This document shows, piece by piece, positions 1 through 8,676 of a stretch of DNA of 45,927 nucleotides (the first letter of the stretch is position 1; every line of letters begins with the position of its first letter). Source of the DNA: Limisphaerales bacterium. Lineage in GTDB: Bacteria > Verrucomicrobiota > Verrucomicrobiia > Limisphaerales > UBA11358. Where the stretch lies: NCBI GenBank assembly GCA_003134375.1, contig PLAY01000037.1:1-45927 (forward strand). The letters are read 5' to 3'. Under the pieces are notes generated by a model that did not search any database, had not been told where the DNA came from, and was given only the letters and a program-made list of their open reading frames with translations. Made by a program: the position numbers and the translations under genes.

Positions 1-1
1 T

Positions 2-244
2 GCGATTAAATCGTCAAGTCCACCGGCAAAGGCGAAGCCGGCCAATGAAATTACGACTCTCATTGGAGCGACCTACAAGAATGTGTATGTGGAAAAAGTG
101 GAGCCGGACGGTATAACTATCAGCTATACGCCTGCGCGCGGCGGGTTGGGAATCATCAAGATCAGTTATGACGAGCTTTCCGATGATTTGCGGCAGAAAT
201 ACGGATTCGATCCGGAGAAAAAGAAGGCTTACGAAAAGAAATAG
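2..244 (+). CDS. Partial hypothetical protein, C-terminal end only
   Basis: An open frame enters from the left edge and ends at TAG 242-244, giving about 80 residues with no start in the window. The visible part has a low-complexity Ala/Pro/Lys/Ser stretch, then a compact unit reading TLIGATYKNVYVEKVEPDGI, followed by a short beta-like segment and the ending DLRQKYGFDPEKKKAY. This 'T-L-x-G-x-x-Y-x-N-V ... EPDGI ... L-x-x-K-Y-G-Y/F-D-P' pattern recurs in short uncharacterised secreted or envelope proteins of Verrucomicrobia and Planctomycetes (from memory of the family, not a search). No enzymatic motif is visible and I assign no function. The 127 bases between its stop and kdpD show no clear terminator. 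Confidence 0.6.
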   Translation, partial: AIKSSSPPAKAKPANEITTLIGATYKNVYVEKVEPDGITISYTPARGGLGIIKISYDELSDDLRQKYGFDPEKKKAYEKK

Positions 245-371
245 AAGCTGGCTGCCACATGATGGCTGCGAGTGCGCACCGAAGTTTTATCCACGTAAAG
301 CCGCCGCAACCCTGTTGTAAACCCGAACATTTTGATGCTGAATCTGGCGCGGGGTTCGTTAAGATGAATTC

Positions 372-3035
372 GTGAACGACGGCGACCGACCCAATCCCGA
401 TGCGCTGTTAAATTCGCTGCAGCGCGAGGAAGCCGCGAAGAAACGCGGCAAGCTCAAGGTTTTTCTCGGCATGTGCCCCGGTGTCGGCAAGACCTTCGCC
501 ATGCTTGAAGCCGCGCGGCGCGAACTCGCCGCCGGGCACGACGTGGTCATCGGTTACGTCGAGACGCACGGACGCAAGGAAACGGACGCGCTCACGGAGG
601 GCCTGCCGCAGCTTCCCCGACGCCAGCTCGAACATCGCGGCATTGCCCTCACCGAATTTGATCTCGACGCCACGCTCGCGCGGCATCCGCAACTGGTCCT
701 CGTGGATGAACTCGCGCACACGAACGCCCCCGGCTCGCGCCACCCGAAACGCTGGCAGGACGTGGCCGAATTGCTCGACGCCGGCCTGGATGTCATCACC
801 GCGCTCAACGTCCAGCACGTCGAGAGCCGCGCCGACACCGTCCGCCAGGTCACCGGCGCGGAGATTCGCGAGACGGTGCCGGACAGCGTGCTCGACGGCG
901 CGGTGTTCGAGCTCGTGGACCTCCCGCCTGCCGAACTCATCCAGCGTTTGCACGAGGGCAAGGTGTATGTGCCCGACCGCGCCGCCGCCGCCGTGCAAAA
1001 CTTTTTTCGCGAAGCCAATCTCACCGCGTTGCGCGAACTGGCCCTGCGGCTGGTGGCGGACCACGTGGGCGTGGACACCCGCGAATTTCGCCAGACGCAA
1101 ACCGGCGCCGGCGCGTGGAAGACGGGCCATTGCCTGCTCGTAGCGGTGGGGCCGGGGCCGTTTTCCGAACCGCTCATCCGCTGGACGCGTCGCATGGCCG
1201 ACGGCCTCCGCTGCCGGTGGCTGGCTGTCCATGTCGAAAACCCGCGTCCGCTGTCGGAAGCCGCCCAGGCGCAACTGGAGAAAAACCTGGCCACCGCCCG
1301 CGAACTCGGCGCGGAAGTCATCGCCACCACGGACGACGACCTCGTGCGCGGGTTGTTGCGCGTGGCCCGCACGCAGAACGCCACGCAAATCATTGTCGGC
1401 AAACCGGCCGGCACCGGCTGGCTGGAATGGCTGCGCGCCAGCCTTCTGCTGCGGCGCTTGGCGCGGGAAAGCGGCGATATTGACCTTCACGTCGTCCGTT
1501 CCGAAAAGACCAGCAACGCGCCCGCTTTGCGGATCTGGAACCGGGCGTTCGCCTCCAATTTTCAGCAATACCTGTTCGCCGCCGGTGCGGTGGCGGCCAT
1601 GGGCATCTTGAATCTCGCACTCGTGAAATTCACCGGCCCGCGCGTGCCAGGACTGGCCTTCCTGCTCGTCGTGGTGCTGCTGGCGCTGAAAGTGGGCCGC
1701 GGCCCGGTGCTGCTGGCCGGCGCATTGAGCGCGGTGGCCTGGAATTATTTTTTCCTGCCGCCCCGTTTTACGTTCGTTATCGCAACCGTCGAGGACGGCA
1801 TTTTGTTCGGCCTTTATTTCATCGTGGCGATTGTGCTCGGCCAGTTGGTGGCGCGCATCCGGCTGCAGGAAGAGGCCGAACGCCGCCGCGAGGAGCGCGC
1901 CACGGTGCTCTACGAGATGTCGCGCGACCTGGCCGAGGCGACCTCGCGTGATGAAGTGGTCTGGCAACTGGTCTCGCAGATCAACCGCGTCTTTCACACC
2001 CCTGTCGCCGTCGCGCTGCCCGAGAACAACAAGCTTTTCGCCCATCCCGACAGTTCCCTGGCCCTTTCGGAAAAGGAATTGAGCGTGGCCGACTGGGCGT
2101 TCCGCCAGCGGAAGGCCGCCGGACGTTTCACCGACAATCTGCCCGGCGCGGAGGCGCTGCATCTGCCGCTGGCCACCGAGCGAAAGGCGTTCGGCATCTT
2201 GGCGGTGAGTTTTCCAGACCAGCGCCTGACGCTCGCGCAACGGGATTTGCTCGAGACATTCGCGCGCCAGGCCGCGCTGGTGCTCGACCGCGTGGAACTC
2301 CGCACCGCCGCCGAGCAGGCGCGCCTTTTGGCCGAATCGGAAAAGTTCAGCCGGACGCTGTTGAATTCCATCTCGCACGAATTGCGCACGCCATTGGCAG
2401 CCAGCACCAGCGCCGCCAGCGCGCTCGCCGCCGCCGAGACTGCGCCACCGGAACAGCGGCGCGCGTTGATTGGCGAGATTCAGGAGGCCAATGCCCGGCT
2501 CAATCGCGTCGTGGGCAATCTGCTCGACGTGGCGCGGCTCGAATCGGGCCAGGTCCGCCCACGCCTCGACTGGCACGATGCGCGCGACCTGGTGCAGACG
2601 ACATTGCGCGAATTGCAACGCGAACTGGCGGCGCACCCGGTAAAACTGGACCTGCCGGCCGCGCCCCTGCTGGTCCGGCTCGATTTTTCCCTCGCGCAAC
2701 ACGCCCTCGCCAACCTGCTGCTCAATGCTGCCAACCATACTCCCGCCGGCACGCCGATTGAAGTGCAGGCGCAACTGGCGAACGACAATTTGGCGTTGAG
2801 CGTCGCGGACCGCGGACCGGGCATCCCGCCCGAGTGGCTGCCGCGCATCTTCGACAAATTTTTCCGCGCCCCCACCGCGCCCACCGGCGGCAGCGGACTC
2901 GGACTCACCATTGTCAAGGGTTTCGTCGAGGCGCACGGCGGAACCATCACCGCCACCAACCGCCCAGGCGGCGGCGTGATGTTCACCCTGAATTTTCCGC
3001 AACCCGAAAAACCGCCAACCGTCGAGCCGGGATGA
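372..3035 (+). CDS. kdpD: KdpD sensor histidine kinase
   Basis: An 887-residue membrane sensor kinase that responds to potassium limitation or turgor and phosphorylates KdpE. Domain order: N-terminal KdpD domain (about 25-235) with Walker A GMCPGVGKT and the LVLVDELAHTNAPGSRH signature; universal-stress-protein domain (about 250-375), which in other bacteria can bind c-di-AMP; four membrane segments of the DUF4118 type (about 400-500); a GAF-like region (about 525-640); HisKA with phospho-acceptor His669 in SISHELRTPL; HATPase_c with the GGSGLGLTIVKGF box. Length matches the family (about 890). The start is GTG at 372; an ATG a few bases upstream is out of frame. It overlaps kdpE by four bases (ATGA), so the two are translationally coupled. 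No kdpFABC genes are in view. The next gene is instead a KimA-like K+ transporter. Confidence 0.95.
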   Translation: MNDGDRPNPDALLNSLQREEAAKKRGKLKVFLGMCPGVGKTFAMLEAARRELAAGHDVVIGYVETHGRKETDALTEGLPQLPRRQLEHRGIALTEFDLDATLARHPQLVLVDELAHTNAPGSRHPKRWQDVAELLDAGLDVITALNVQHVESRADTVRQVTGAEIRETVPDSVLDGAVFELVDLPPAELIQRLHEGKVYVPDRAAAAVQNFFREANLTALRELALRLVADHVGVDTREFRQTQTGAGAWKTGHCLLVAVGPGPFSEPLIRWTRRMADGLRCRWLAVHVENPRPLSEAAQAQLEKNLATARELGAEVIATTDDDLVRGLLRVARTQNATQIIVGKPAGTGWLEWLRASLLLRRLARESGDIDLHVVRSEKTSNAPALRIWNRAFASNFQQYLFAAGAVAAMGILNLALVKFTGPRVPGLAFLLVVVLLALKVGRGPVLLAGALSAVAWNYFFLPPRFTFVIATVEDGILFGLYFIVAIVLGQLVARIRLQEEAERRREERATVLYEMSRDLAEATSRDEVVWQLVSQINRVFHTPVAVALPENNKLFAHPDSSLALSEKELSVADWAFRQRKAAGRFTDNLPGAEALHLPLATERKAFGILAVSFPDQRLTLAQRDLLETFARQAALVLDRVELRTAAEQARLLAESEKFSRTLLNSISHELRTPLAASTSAASALAAAETAPPEQRRALIGEIQEANARLNRVVGNLLDVARLESGQVRPRLDWHDARDLVQTTLRELQRELAAHPVKLDLPAAPLLVRLDFSLAQHALANLLLNAANHTPAGTPIEVQAQLANDNLALSVADRGPGIPPEWLPRIFDKFFRAPTAPTGGSGLGLTIVKGFVEAHGGTITATNRPGGGVMFTLNFPQPEKPPTVEPG

Positions 3036-3739
3036 TGAACCACGAAACCACCAAAACCGCGCCGGTCGCCCTCGTCATTGACGACGAACCGCAAATCCGC
3101 CGTCTCCTGTGCGTCACGCTGGAGGCGAATGGCTATCGCGTCTTCGACGCCGCGACCGGGTCGGACGGCATCGCCCAGGCCGCCCAGCGCCGGCCCGACG
3201 CGGTGTTGCTGGATCTCGGCCTGCCCGATCTCGAAGGCATGGAAGTGTTGAAACGCCTGCGCGAATGGAGCCGCGTGCCGGTCATCATCCTGAGCGTGCG
3301 CGACCGCGAGGACGACAAGGTGGCCGCGCTCGACGCGGGCGCGGACGATTACGTGACCAAGCCGTTCAACAGCGCCGAGCTGCTCGCGCGTCTCCGCGCC
3401 GTGCTGCGGCATGCCCAGCCACAGGGCGCGGACGCAATTTTCCGCACCGGCGACCTGGAGGTGGATTTGTCCGCGCGCGTCGTCCGCAAGCACGGCCAGG
3501 AAATCAAGCTCACGCCGATTGAGTATTCGCTGCTGCGATTGTTTGTGACGCATGCCGGCAAGGTTTTGACGCACCGCCAGTTGCTGACGGAAGTCTGGGG
3601 GCCGAAGGCGGTGGAGCAAACGCATTATCTGCGCGTCCACATCGCGCATTTGCGAGAGAAACTGGAGGCCAACCCCGCGCAACCCGAACATTTCATCACC
3701 GAGCCGGGTGTGGGTTACCGGCTGATTGAAAAAAACTGA
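3032..3739 (+). CDS. kdpE: KdpE response regulator, OmpR family
   Basis: A DNA-binding response regulator of about 235 residues and the partner of KdpD. The receiver domain begins at PVALVIDDEPQIRR (acidic pair), with the phospho-acceptor Asp61 in VLLDLGLPD and the conserved Lys in DDYVTKPF. A winged-helix Trans_reg_C domain follows (ELDV-like strand, then LTPIEYSLLRLFVTHAGKVL and THYLRVHIAHLREKLE). The frame is open further upstream inside kdpD, but the natural start is ATG 3032 (or 3035), which overlaps the kdpD stop as ATGA. The family normally activates kdpFABC. Here the nearest candidate target is the downstream KimA-like transporter, which is an inference from position only. Confidence 0.95.
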   Translation: MMNHETTKTAPVALVIDDEPQIRRLLCVTLEANGYRVFDAATGSDGIAQAAQRRPDAVLLDLGLPDLEGMEVLKRLREWSRVPVIILSVRDREDDKVAALDAGADDYVTKPFNSAELLARLRAVLRHAQPQGADAIFRTGDLEVDLSARVVRKHGQEIKLTPIEYSLLRLFVTHAGKVLTHRQLLTEVWGPKAVEQTHYLRVHIAHLREKLEANPAQPEHFITEPGVGYRLIEKN

Positions 3740-3763
3740 TTCCACGCCCGTCATTCTTTTTCT

Positions 3764-3845
3764 CCTGGGAGCGCTGGCGTCCCGCCGGCTCACCGCATAA
3801 CGGACAGGGAGTTCCATCTGCCGGCGGGACGCCGGCGCTCCCAGG
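3764..3845. repeat. Long inverted repeat, 25-bp arms
   Basis: Arms 3764-3788 and 3821-3845 are reverse complements with one mismatch, built around the unit GGGAGCGCxGGCGTCCCGCCGG, with a 32-base spacer. It lies just past the kdpE stop and could form a terminator-like hairpin, but there is no T-run. A half unit of similar sequence (GGGAGCGCATGCGTCCCGC) recurs at about 6080-6100, so it belongs to a dispersed family. Confidence 0.85.
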
Positions 3846-3893
3846 AACGGGTGCATCCGCACACTACCCCCGAAGTAAGCGGGCGTTTCGTTC

Positions 3894-3926
3894 GGAGTTC
3901 CGTCCCGCACGGCGGGACGGAACTCC
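3894..3926. repeat. Perfect 15-bp hairpin
   Basis: Arms 3894-3908 and 3912-3926 (GGAGTTCCGTCCCGC and its exact reverse complement) are separated by only ACG. Together with the larger repeat at 3764-3845 it fills most of the kdpE to transporter gap. Either could terminate or process the kdpDE message. No downstream T-run is present, so I call it a repeat rather than a terminator. Confidence 0.85.
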
Positions 3927-4073
3927 AAACGGGGCAATGCGCGGATACGCCCCCCAGGAACTGCCATCGCTGTTTTAAGCTGCAATTCTGCACCGTTTCT
4001 GCTTGAATCAACGCCTTGTGACACCACCTCCGGCAAAACTTGGTTGGATGACGATGCTATTGCGGCAACGTTT

Positions 4074-6071
4074 ATGAATTTGCGGGAATGGTTTGTCATG
4101 GCGAAAAACGTGGTGATCGGCCGCGCGCTGAATCTTTCCGACAAAAGCCTGTTCCACCAGACCACGCTGATCGCCCTGTTCGCCTGGGTCGGCCTGGGCG
4201 CGGACGGATTGTCGTCGTCCTGTTACGGTCCGGAGGCAGCGTTTCTGGCGTTAAAGGGTCACACCTTTTTGAGCCTGTTCGTCGCCGTTGCCACGATCCT
4301 GACGATTGTCGTCATCTGCACGAGTTATTCGCAAATCATTGAGGCCTTTCCCAGCGGCGGCGGCGGTTACCTGGTCGCGAGCAAGCTGCTCTCGCCGACA
4401 GCGGGGGTGGTGTCCGGGTGCGCCTTGATTGGCGATTATGTGCTGACCATCGCCCTCAGCGTGGCGAGCGGCACCGACGCGCTGTTCAGCATGTTGCCGG
4501 TGGAATGGCAGATGTGGAAGGTGAAGTTTTCCGTGTGCGTCGTGATTTTTCTCACGCTGCTGAATCTGCGCGGTGTCAAGGAATCGGTGCTGCTCTGGGT
4601 GCCGGTGTTCTTTGTGTTCGTGCTGACCTACGCCGTGGCGATTGTTTATGGCATCGCATCGCACGCCGGTGAATTGCCGGGCATTGCGAATGGCGTGGCG
4701 TCCGATGTGCAGGCGACGGCGTCGCAAATCGGTTGGTGGGCCATGCTGGTCGTGATTTTGCGGGCTTACAGCCTCGGCGCCGGCACTTATACCGGCATTG
4801 AGGCCGTCAGCAACGGCTTGAACGCGCTGCGTGAACCGCGTGTGGAAACCGGCAAACGCACGATGGTTTACATGGCCGTGTCATTGTCCTTCGTCGTCGG
4901 TGGACTGCTGCTGGCCTACCTGCTTTACCATGTTGAGCACGTGAACGGCAAAACGCTGAACGCCGTTTTGTTTGAGCGAATGACCGCAACCTGGCCCGCC
5001 ACGCCGGCCAAAATATTCGTGGTCGCGGCGCTGGCTTCTTCGGCGGCGCTGCTGTTCATCGCCGCGCAAACCGGGTTTTTCGGCGGGCCGCGCATCCTGG
5101 CGAACATGGCGGTGGATCGCTGGATGCCCACGCGCTTTGCCTCGTTGAGCGACCGGCTCGTGACGCAAAACGGCGTGTTGCTCATGGGTCTGGCGGCGGT
5201 GACCGTGTTGGTGTTGGCGGCGGTGCTGTCCACCCAGGCAACGGTGAGCGTGCTGGTTGTGCTTTACAGCATCAACGTCTTCATCACCTTTACCCTGTCG
5301 CAACTCGGCATGGTGCGGCACTGGTGGCTGGAACGCGCGAACATGCCGACCTGGAAAAGAAAGCTTTGTGTGAACGGCTTCGGTCTGTTGCTGACCAGCG
5401 GCATTCTGATTTCACTCTGCGTCGTAAAATTTTCCGAAGGCGGATGGGTAACGCTGTTCGTCACGGGGATTTTGGTTGCCGCGGCGTTTTGGGTGAAAAG
5501 CCATTACAAGCAAACCCAACGTCAATTGCAACGGCTCAACGAACTCGTCGCTGCCGCCGGCATTGACCCGGCCAATATCAAGGATACGGGCGCGCCAGCG
5601 CCCGCCTGCGATCCCAAAGCGCGCACGGCGGTGTTTCTGGTCAATGGTTTCAACGGCCTTGGCCTGCATACGTTGCTGGCGGTGGTCCGGATGTTTCCGA
5701 AAGTTTATCAAAATTTCATTTTCCTCCAGGTCGGGGTGGTGGACGCGGGCAGTTTCAAGGGCGCGGCGGAAATGGAAAACCTTCGCGAACACTCACGGCG
5801 CGAAGTGGAGCGCTATGTCGCCTACATGCGCCAGGAGGGTTTTTATGCCGAAGCACATTTCGCCTTGGGCACGGACGTGGCGGATGAGGCGGCGAATCTG
5901 TGCGCCAGGGTGGCGCAACGCTTTCCGCAGGCGCAATTTTTCGCCGGGCAATTGGTGTTTCAGAATGAAAACCTGATCACGCGCTGGCTGCACAATCACA
6001 CCGTGTTTGAACTGCAGCGCCGCCTCTATCAAAACGGCTGGCCCATGCTCATCCTGCCCATCCAGGTGTGA
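4074..6071 (+). CDS. KimA-like APC-superfamily potassium importer
   Basis: An integral membrane permease of about 665 residues. The N-terminal two thirds carries about 12 hydrophobic segments with signatures of the KimA (YdaO)/KUP branch of the APC superfamily: GADGLSSSCYGPEAAF, SYSQIIEAFPSGGGGYLVASK, DYVLTIALSVASGTDA and LLNLRGVKES. B. subtilis KimA has close equivalents (DALSSVAYG, YPQGGGAY, DYILTVAVSISAGTDA, LNLRGLSES) and imports K+. The C-terminal about 190 residues (from AVFLVNGFNGLG to the end) look like a soluble cytosolic domain, as in KimA. Placement after kdpDE supports K+ as substrate. The frame opens at TTG 4044; ATG 4074 and ATG 4098 are better starts, and 4098 has GGGAA upstream. 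An amino-acid permease is the alternative. No c-di-AMP riboswitch was recognised upstream. Confidence 0.8.
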   Translation: MNLREWFVMAKNVVIGRALNLSDKSLFHQTTLIALFAWVGLGADGLSSSCYGPEAAFLALKGHTFLSLFVAVATILTIVVICTSYSQIIEAFPSGGGGYLVASKLLSPTAGVVSGCALIGDYVLTIALSVASGTDALFSMLPVEWQMWKVKFSVCVVIFLTLLNLRGVKESVLLWVPVFFVFVLTYAVAIVYGIASHAGELPGIANGVASDVQATASQIGWWAMLVVILRAYSLGAGTYTGIEAVSNGLNALREPRVETGKRTMVYMAVSLSFVVGGLLLAYLLYHVEHVNGKTLNAVLFERMTATWPATPAKIFVVAALASSAALLFIAAQTGFFGGPRILANMAVDRWMPTRFASLSDRLVTQNGVLLMGLAAVTVLVLAAVLSTQATVSVLVVLYSINVFITFTLSQLGMVRHWWLERANMPTWKRKLCVNGFGLLLTSGILISLCVVKFSEGGWVTLFVTGILVAAAFWVKSHYKQTQRQLQRLNELVAAAGIDPANIKDTGAPAPACDPKARTAVFLVNGFNGLGLHTLLAVVRMFPKVYQNFIFLQVGVVDAGSFKGAAEMENLREHSRREVERYVAYMRQEGFYAEAHFALGTDVADEAANLCARVAQRFPQAQFFAGQLVFQNENLITRWLHNHTVFELQRRLYQNGWPMLILPIQV

Positions 6072-6162
6072 GAAGTGTTTCCGGGAGCGCATGCGTCCCG
6101 CGGGTGGTTTTTGGCATCGCGCCAAAAACATCGTTTGCAGCCCGTTAAAAAACTCTTTCTTT

Positions 6163-6240
6163 GTAGGAGACGAGGTGACGAGTCTCAAATTCCCTTGGTT
6201 TCTGAAGGCCAAGTTGGAGACTCCTTACGTCGTCTCCTAC
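6163..6240. repeat. GTAG...CTAC palindromic element, CGACGTGAGG family
   Basis: Arms 6163-6186 and 6217-6240 (GTAGGAGACGAGGTGACGAG and onward) are inverted with three mismatches in 24. The terminal bases are GTAG and CTAC. Related sequences with the core CGACGTGAG-GAG-CTC occur at 16871-16936, 35871-35898 (one arm with part of the loop) and, more distantly, 43145-43230. Confidence 0.8.
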
Positions 6241-6456
6241 TTCCTTAACCGGCTGTCAGACAAACTCCTTCACGCTGTCCGCCTGTTGCTTGCGTGTCGG
6301 CTGGAACTCGCGGACAAGGCTGTCCGCGCTCCGTTTTGGTCGCGTCTTCGCCGCGCTGCACCTTTGCGGCTTGGCGGCTTTGCGTTAAAGAATTTAACAG
6401 CCTGGATGCGGCTCAGCTTTTCAGTTTGAGCCGTTGGTCGGTTGATAAAATGATTT

Positions 6457-6496
6457 AACCCGGGGCGGTTCCCGTTGTGCGGAACCAACCCCGGGT
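6457..6496 (-). terminator. Likely rpoD terminator hairpin
   Basis: AACCCGGGGCGGTTCC (6457-6472) pairs with GGAACCAACCCCGGGT (6481-6496) around an 8-base loop, with a one-base asymmetry in the stem. On the minus strand it lies 43 bases past the rpoD stop and is followed by AAATCATTTT, a weak T-run. Rho-independent termination is plausible but not certain. Confidence 0.55.
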
Positions 6497-6538
6497 CAAT
6501 TGTTTTTGCCCCACTGGGGCAAGTTGTTCAGCCCGCGT

Positions 6539-8425
6539 TTACGCCGGCTCGGCGGTTTCGAGGAAACCTTGCAGATGGCGTACCCGCGTCGGGTGGCGCA
6601 GCTTGCGCAACGCCTTGGCTTCGATCTGGCGGATGCGTTCGCGCGTGACATTGTACATCTTGCCGATTTCCTCGAGCGTGCGTTCGTAGCCGTCGAGCAG
6701 GCCGAAACGCATTTCGAGAATCTTGCGTTCGCGCTCGGTCAACGTCGTCAGCACATCGCTCAACTTTTCGCGGAGCAGGCTGTAGCTGGTCACTTCCGAC
6801 GGATTTTCCGCCGTCTTGTCCTCGATGAAATCGCCGACGCTCACGTCGCCGTCATCACCGACGGGCGCGTGGAGCGAAACCGGCTGTTGTGCCATCTTGA
6901 GCAGCGCGTGGATGCGCGACACCGGCATGTGCATTTCATCGGCCAGTTCCTCCGGCGTCGGTTCACGGCCCAGTTCCTGGGTAAGCTGCTTCTGCGCGCG
7001 CCAGAGCTTGTTCATGATTTCAATCATATGCACCGGAATGCGGATGGTGCGCGCCTGGTCGGCAATTGAACGCGTGATGGCCTGTCGAATCCACCAGATG
7101 GCGTAGGTCGAAAATTTGTAGCCGCGGCGATACTCGAATTTCTCGACGCCCTTCATCAAACCGATGTTGCCTTCCTGGATCAAATCGAGGAACGACTGGC
7201 CGCGGTTCGTGTATTTTTTGGCGACGGAAACCACGAGGCGCAAGTTGGCCTCGGCCATGTGCGTCTTGGCTTTCAGGCCGCGGTCGGCGGCGGCCCTCAA
7301 TTCCTTGAACGTCTTGAAAAATTCCTCGCGCGGCATCCGCACGAATTGTTCGAGCGTCTGGATTTTGGCGCGCTCGGCCTCAATCGTCTCCCGACGCTCG
7401 GCGGTGGTGCGCAGCGCTTCGAGTTCCTGGATGTGACGCAGGCTGGCCTGGAACTTCTCATGGATGTTGCCGGCCACAATGATCATTTCCTCGACCACCT
7501 TTTGTTTGTAAAAAAATCTCGTGAAGATTTCCTGCAGCTTGAAGCTGAGTTTTTTCAACTCGCGCTGCAATTTTTCCTTGCGGCCCTTTTGCAGGGCCTT
7601 CTGCCATATGAAATACTTCGCGTCCACCTTTTGATCGAAGGCGTGGATCTTTTTAATGAGCTTGCGCAATTCGCGCAAATGGCCTTCGCGATTGGCGATT
7701 TTCTTGTCCACGATCACGCGGTCGAAGCGTTCCTTCGGCGGCTCGGACAACAATTTTTCCGCGATGGCAATGTGTTCCTTCGCAGTGAAACCGAGGCTGT
7801 ACACAATGCGTTTCATCTCCAGTTCGGCTTCTTCGATGCGCTTGCAAATCTCGACTTCCTGTTCCCGCGTGAGCAGGGGCACCTTGCCCATCTGGTTCAT
7901 ATACATCCGGACCGGATCGTCGAGAATTTCCAGGCGCGCGTCCTCGTCCTCCTCCGCCGGCTGTGCCGGTTCGGCCGGCTTGGCCGCGCGTTCGGCCTCG
8001 GCCTGGTCCATGACGATTTCCACGTCGAGACTCCGCAGCTTGGTCAACAGCGCGTCAAGGTCTTCGGGACTGAGATTGTCCGGCAAAACGTCATTGACGT
8101 CATCGTAGGTAATGTAGCCGTGCTCCTGCGAGAGATGCAGGAGCGTCTGGATCGTCTCGGTCAGGTCCACGGACGATTGAATGGGCGCCGAAGCCGCGGC
8201 GTTCATATGGCCATTCTGTGGCGTTTTCTGCGACGATTTTTCCGTGGCAATAATTGCGCCAGTTGTGCGCGGCCTGGTTTTCTGCGGCTTTGAGGGGTCC
8301 CTCCGCGCTCTGGAAATGACAAAACGCCGGCGCGGCGGCGCCAGTTTCACTCCGGCGCTTCGTCGGCTGCCACTTCGATGTTTGCGCGCCCCACTGCCCC
8401 GCGCCGTTGTTTTTCGCTTCAGCAT
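6539..8425 (-). CDS. rpoD: Primary sigma factor RpoD (sigma-70)
   Basis: The housekeeping sigma subunit of RNA polymerase, 628 residues. Visible regions: 1.1-like N-terminal part ([20 protein letters not shown]), 1.2 ([24 protein letters not shown]), a long non-conserved region of about 170 residues, 2.1-2.4 ([57 protein letters not shown]), region 3 (RIPVHMIE) and 4.1-4.2 ([35 protein letters not shown]). The annotated start adds about 73 basic residues before [11 protein letters not shown] 8206 is a credible alternative start because a TATAAT-like hexamer lies only a few bases before ATG 8425. It is monocistronic and faces the KimA-like gene, with a hairpin between them. Confidence 0.97.
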   Translation of the reverse strand: MLKRKTTARGSGARKHRSGSRRSAGVKLAPPRRRFVISRARRDPSKPQKTRPRTTGAIIATEKSSQKTPQNGHMNAAASAPIQSSVDLTETIQTLLHLSQEHGYITYDDVNDVLPDNLSPEDLDALLTKLRSLDVEIVMDQAEAERAAKPAEPAQPAEEDEDARLEILDDPVRMYMNQMGKVPLLTREQEVEICKRIEEAELEMKRIVYSLGFTAKEHIAIAEKLLSEPPKERFDRVIVDKKIANREGHLRELRKLIKKIHAFDQKVDAKYFIWQKALQKGRKEKLQRELKKLSFKLQEIFTRFFYKQKVVEEMIIVAGNIHEKFQASLRHIQELEALRTTAERRETIEAERAKIQTLEQFVRMPREEFFKTFKELRAAADRGLKAKTHMAEANLRLVVSVAKKYTNRGQSFLDLIQEGNIGLMKGVEKFEYRRGYKFSTYAIWWIRQAITRSIADQARTIRIPVHMIEIMNKLWRAQKQLTQELGREPTPEELADEMHMPVSRIHALLKMAQQPVSLHAPVGDDGDVSVGDFIEDKTAENPSEVTSYSLLREKLSDVLTTLTERERKILEMRFGLLDGYERTLEEIGKMYNVTRERIRQIEAKALRKLRHPTRVRHLQGFLETAEPA

Positions 8426-8494
8426 AAATTATAATTAGACCTGTTGCGGCTCATTTTGTTTCAGAAAATCTCACTTATCTGCCCTTGCCCCGTG

Positions 8495-8575
8495 AGCCAC
8501 GCCGGTTCTGGATACAAATATGCACTCACCCATTGAACTTCGGGAGAGCGCCCACACCAGAAGACCGACGTGGCT
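8495..8575 (-). other. Long interrupted hairpin upstream of rpoD, possible structured RNA
   Basis: AGCCACGCCGGTTCTGG (8495-8511) pairs with CCAGAAGACCGACGTGGCT (8557-8575). Sixteen of 17 positions match, with a two-base bulge, around a 45-base apical region. It lies between batC and rpoD, both on the minus strand, so it could be the rpoD leader, a small RNA or an unusual repeat. I do not recognise a 6S, SRP or RNase P signature. The same gap has the 12-base palindrome TTTTGGCCAAAA at 8588-8599. Confidence 0.45.
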
Positions 8576-8676
8576 TCATATTAGCCCCTTTTGGCCAAAA
8601 CTCAAGAAGAAACCGTTGTCAGGACAAACCTACAACATTTTGAGAATCAATTGCTTGCTATGATTAGCAATTCTGA

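Larger units (their letters stand above)
6072..6538. other. Gene-free stretch rich in repeats
   Basis: There are 467 bases between two convergent genes. The stretch holds a half unit of the GGGAGCGC repeat family (about 6080-6100), the inverted repeat at 6163-6240, GC-rich direct and inverted words around 6290-6390, and a terminator-like hairpin at 6457-6496. The open frames here have no recognisable protein character and run through the repeats, so I annotate no gene. Confidence 0.6.

Noticed and set aside
408..3002. 864-codon minus-strand frame opposite kdpD, and similar long antisense frames opposite batB, rho, glyA and others
   Set aside because: They mirror strong genes in GC-rich DNA, lack family motifs, and their composition (Arg/Gln/His-rich) is that of antisense shadows.
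3740..4073. c-di-AMP (ydaO) riboswitch before the KimA-like gene
   Set aside because: The gap is taken up by two simple palindromes; the conserved ydaO riboswitch elements were not recognised.
6007..6429. Plus-strand 140-codon frame after the KimA-like gene
   Set aside because: It begins inside the transporter gene in another frame and runs through palindromic repeats; not protein-like.
8426..8676. 6S RNA or 4.5S SRP RNA between batC and rpoD
   Set aside because: A long stem exists, but I could not find the SRP GGAAG tetraloop region or a convincing 6S central bubble; left as an unassigned structure.
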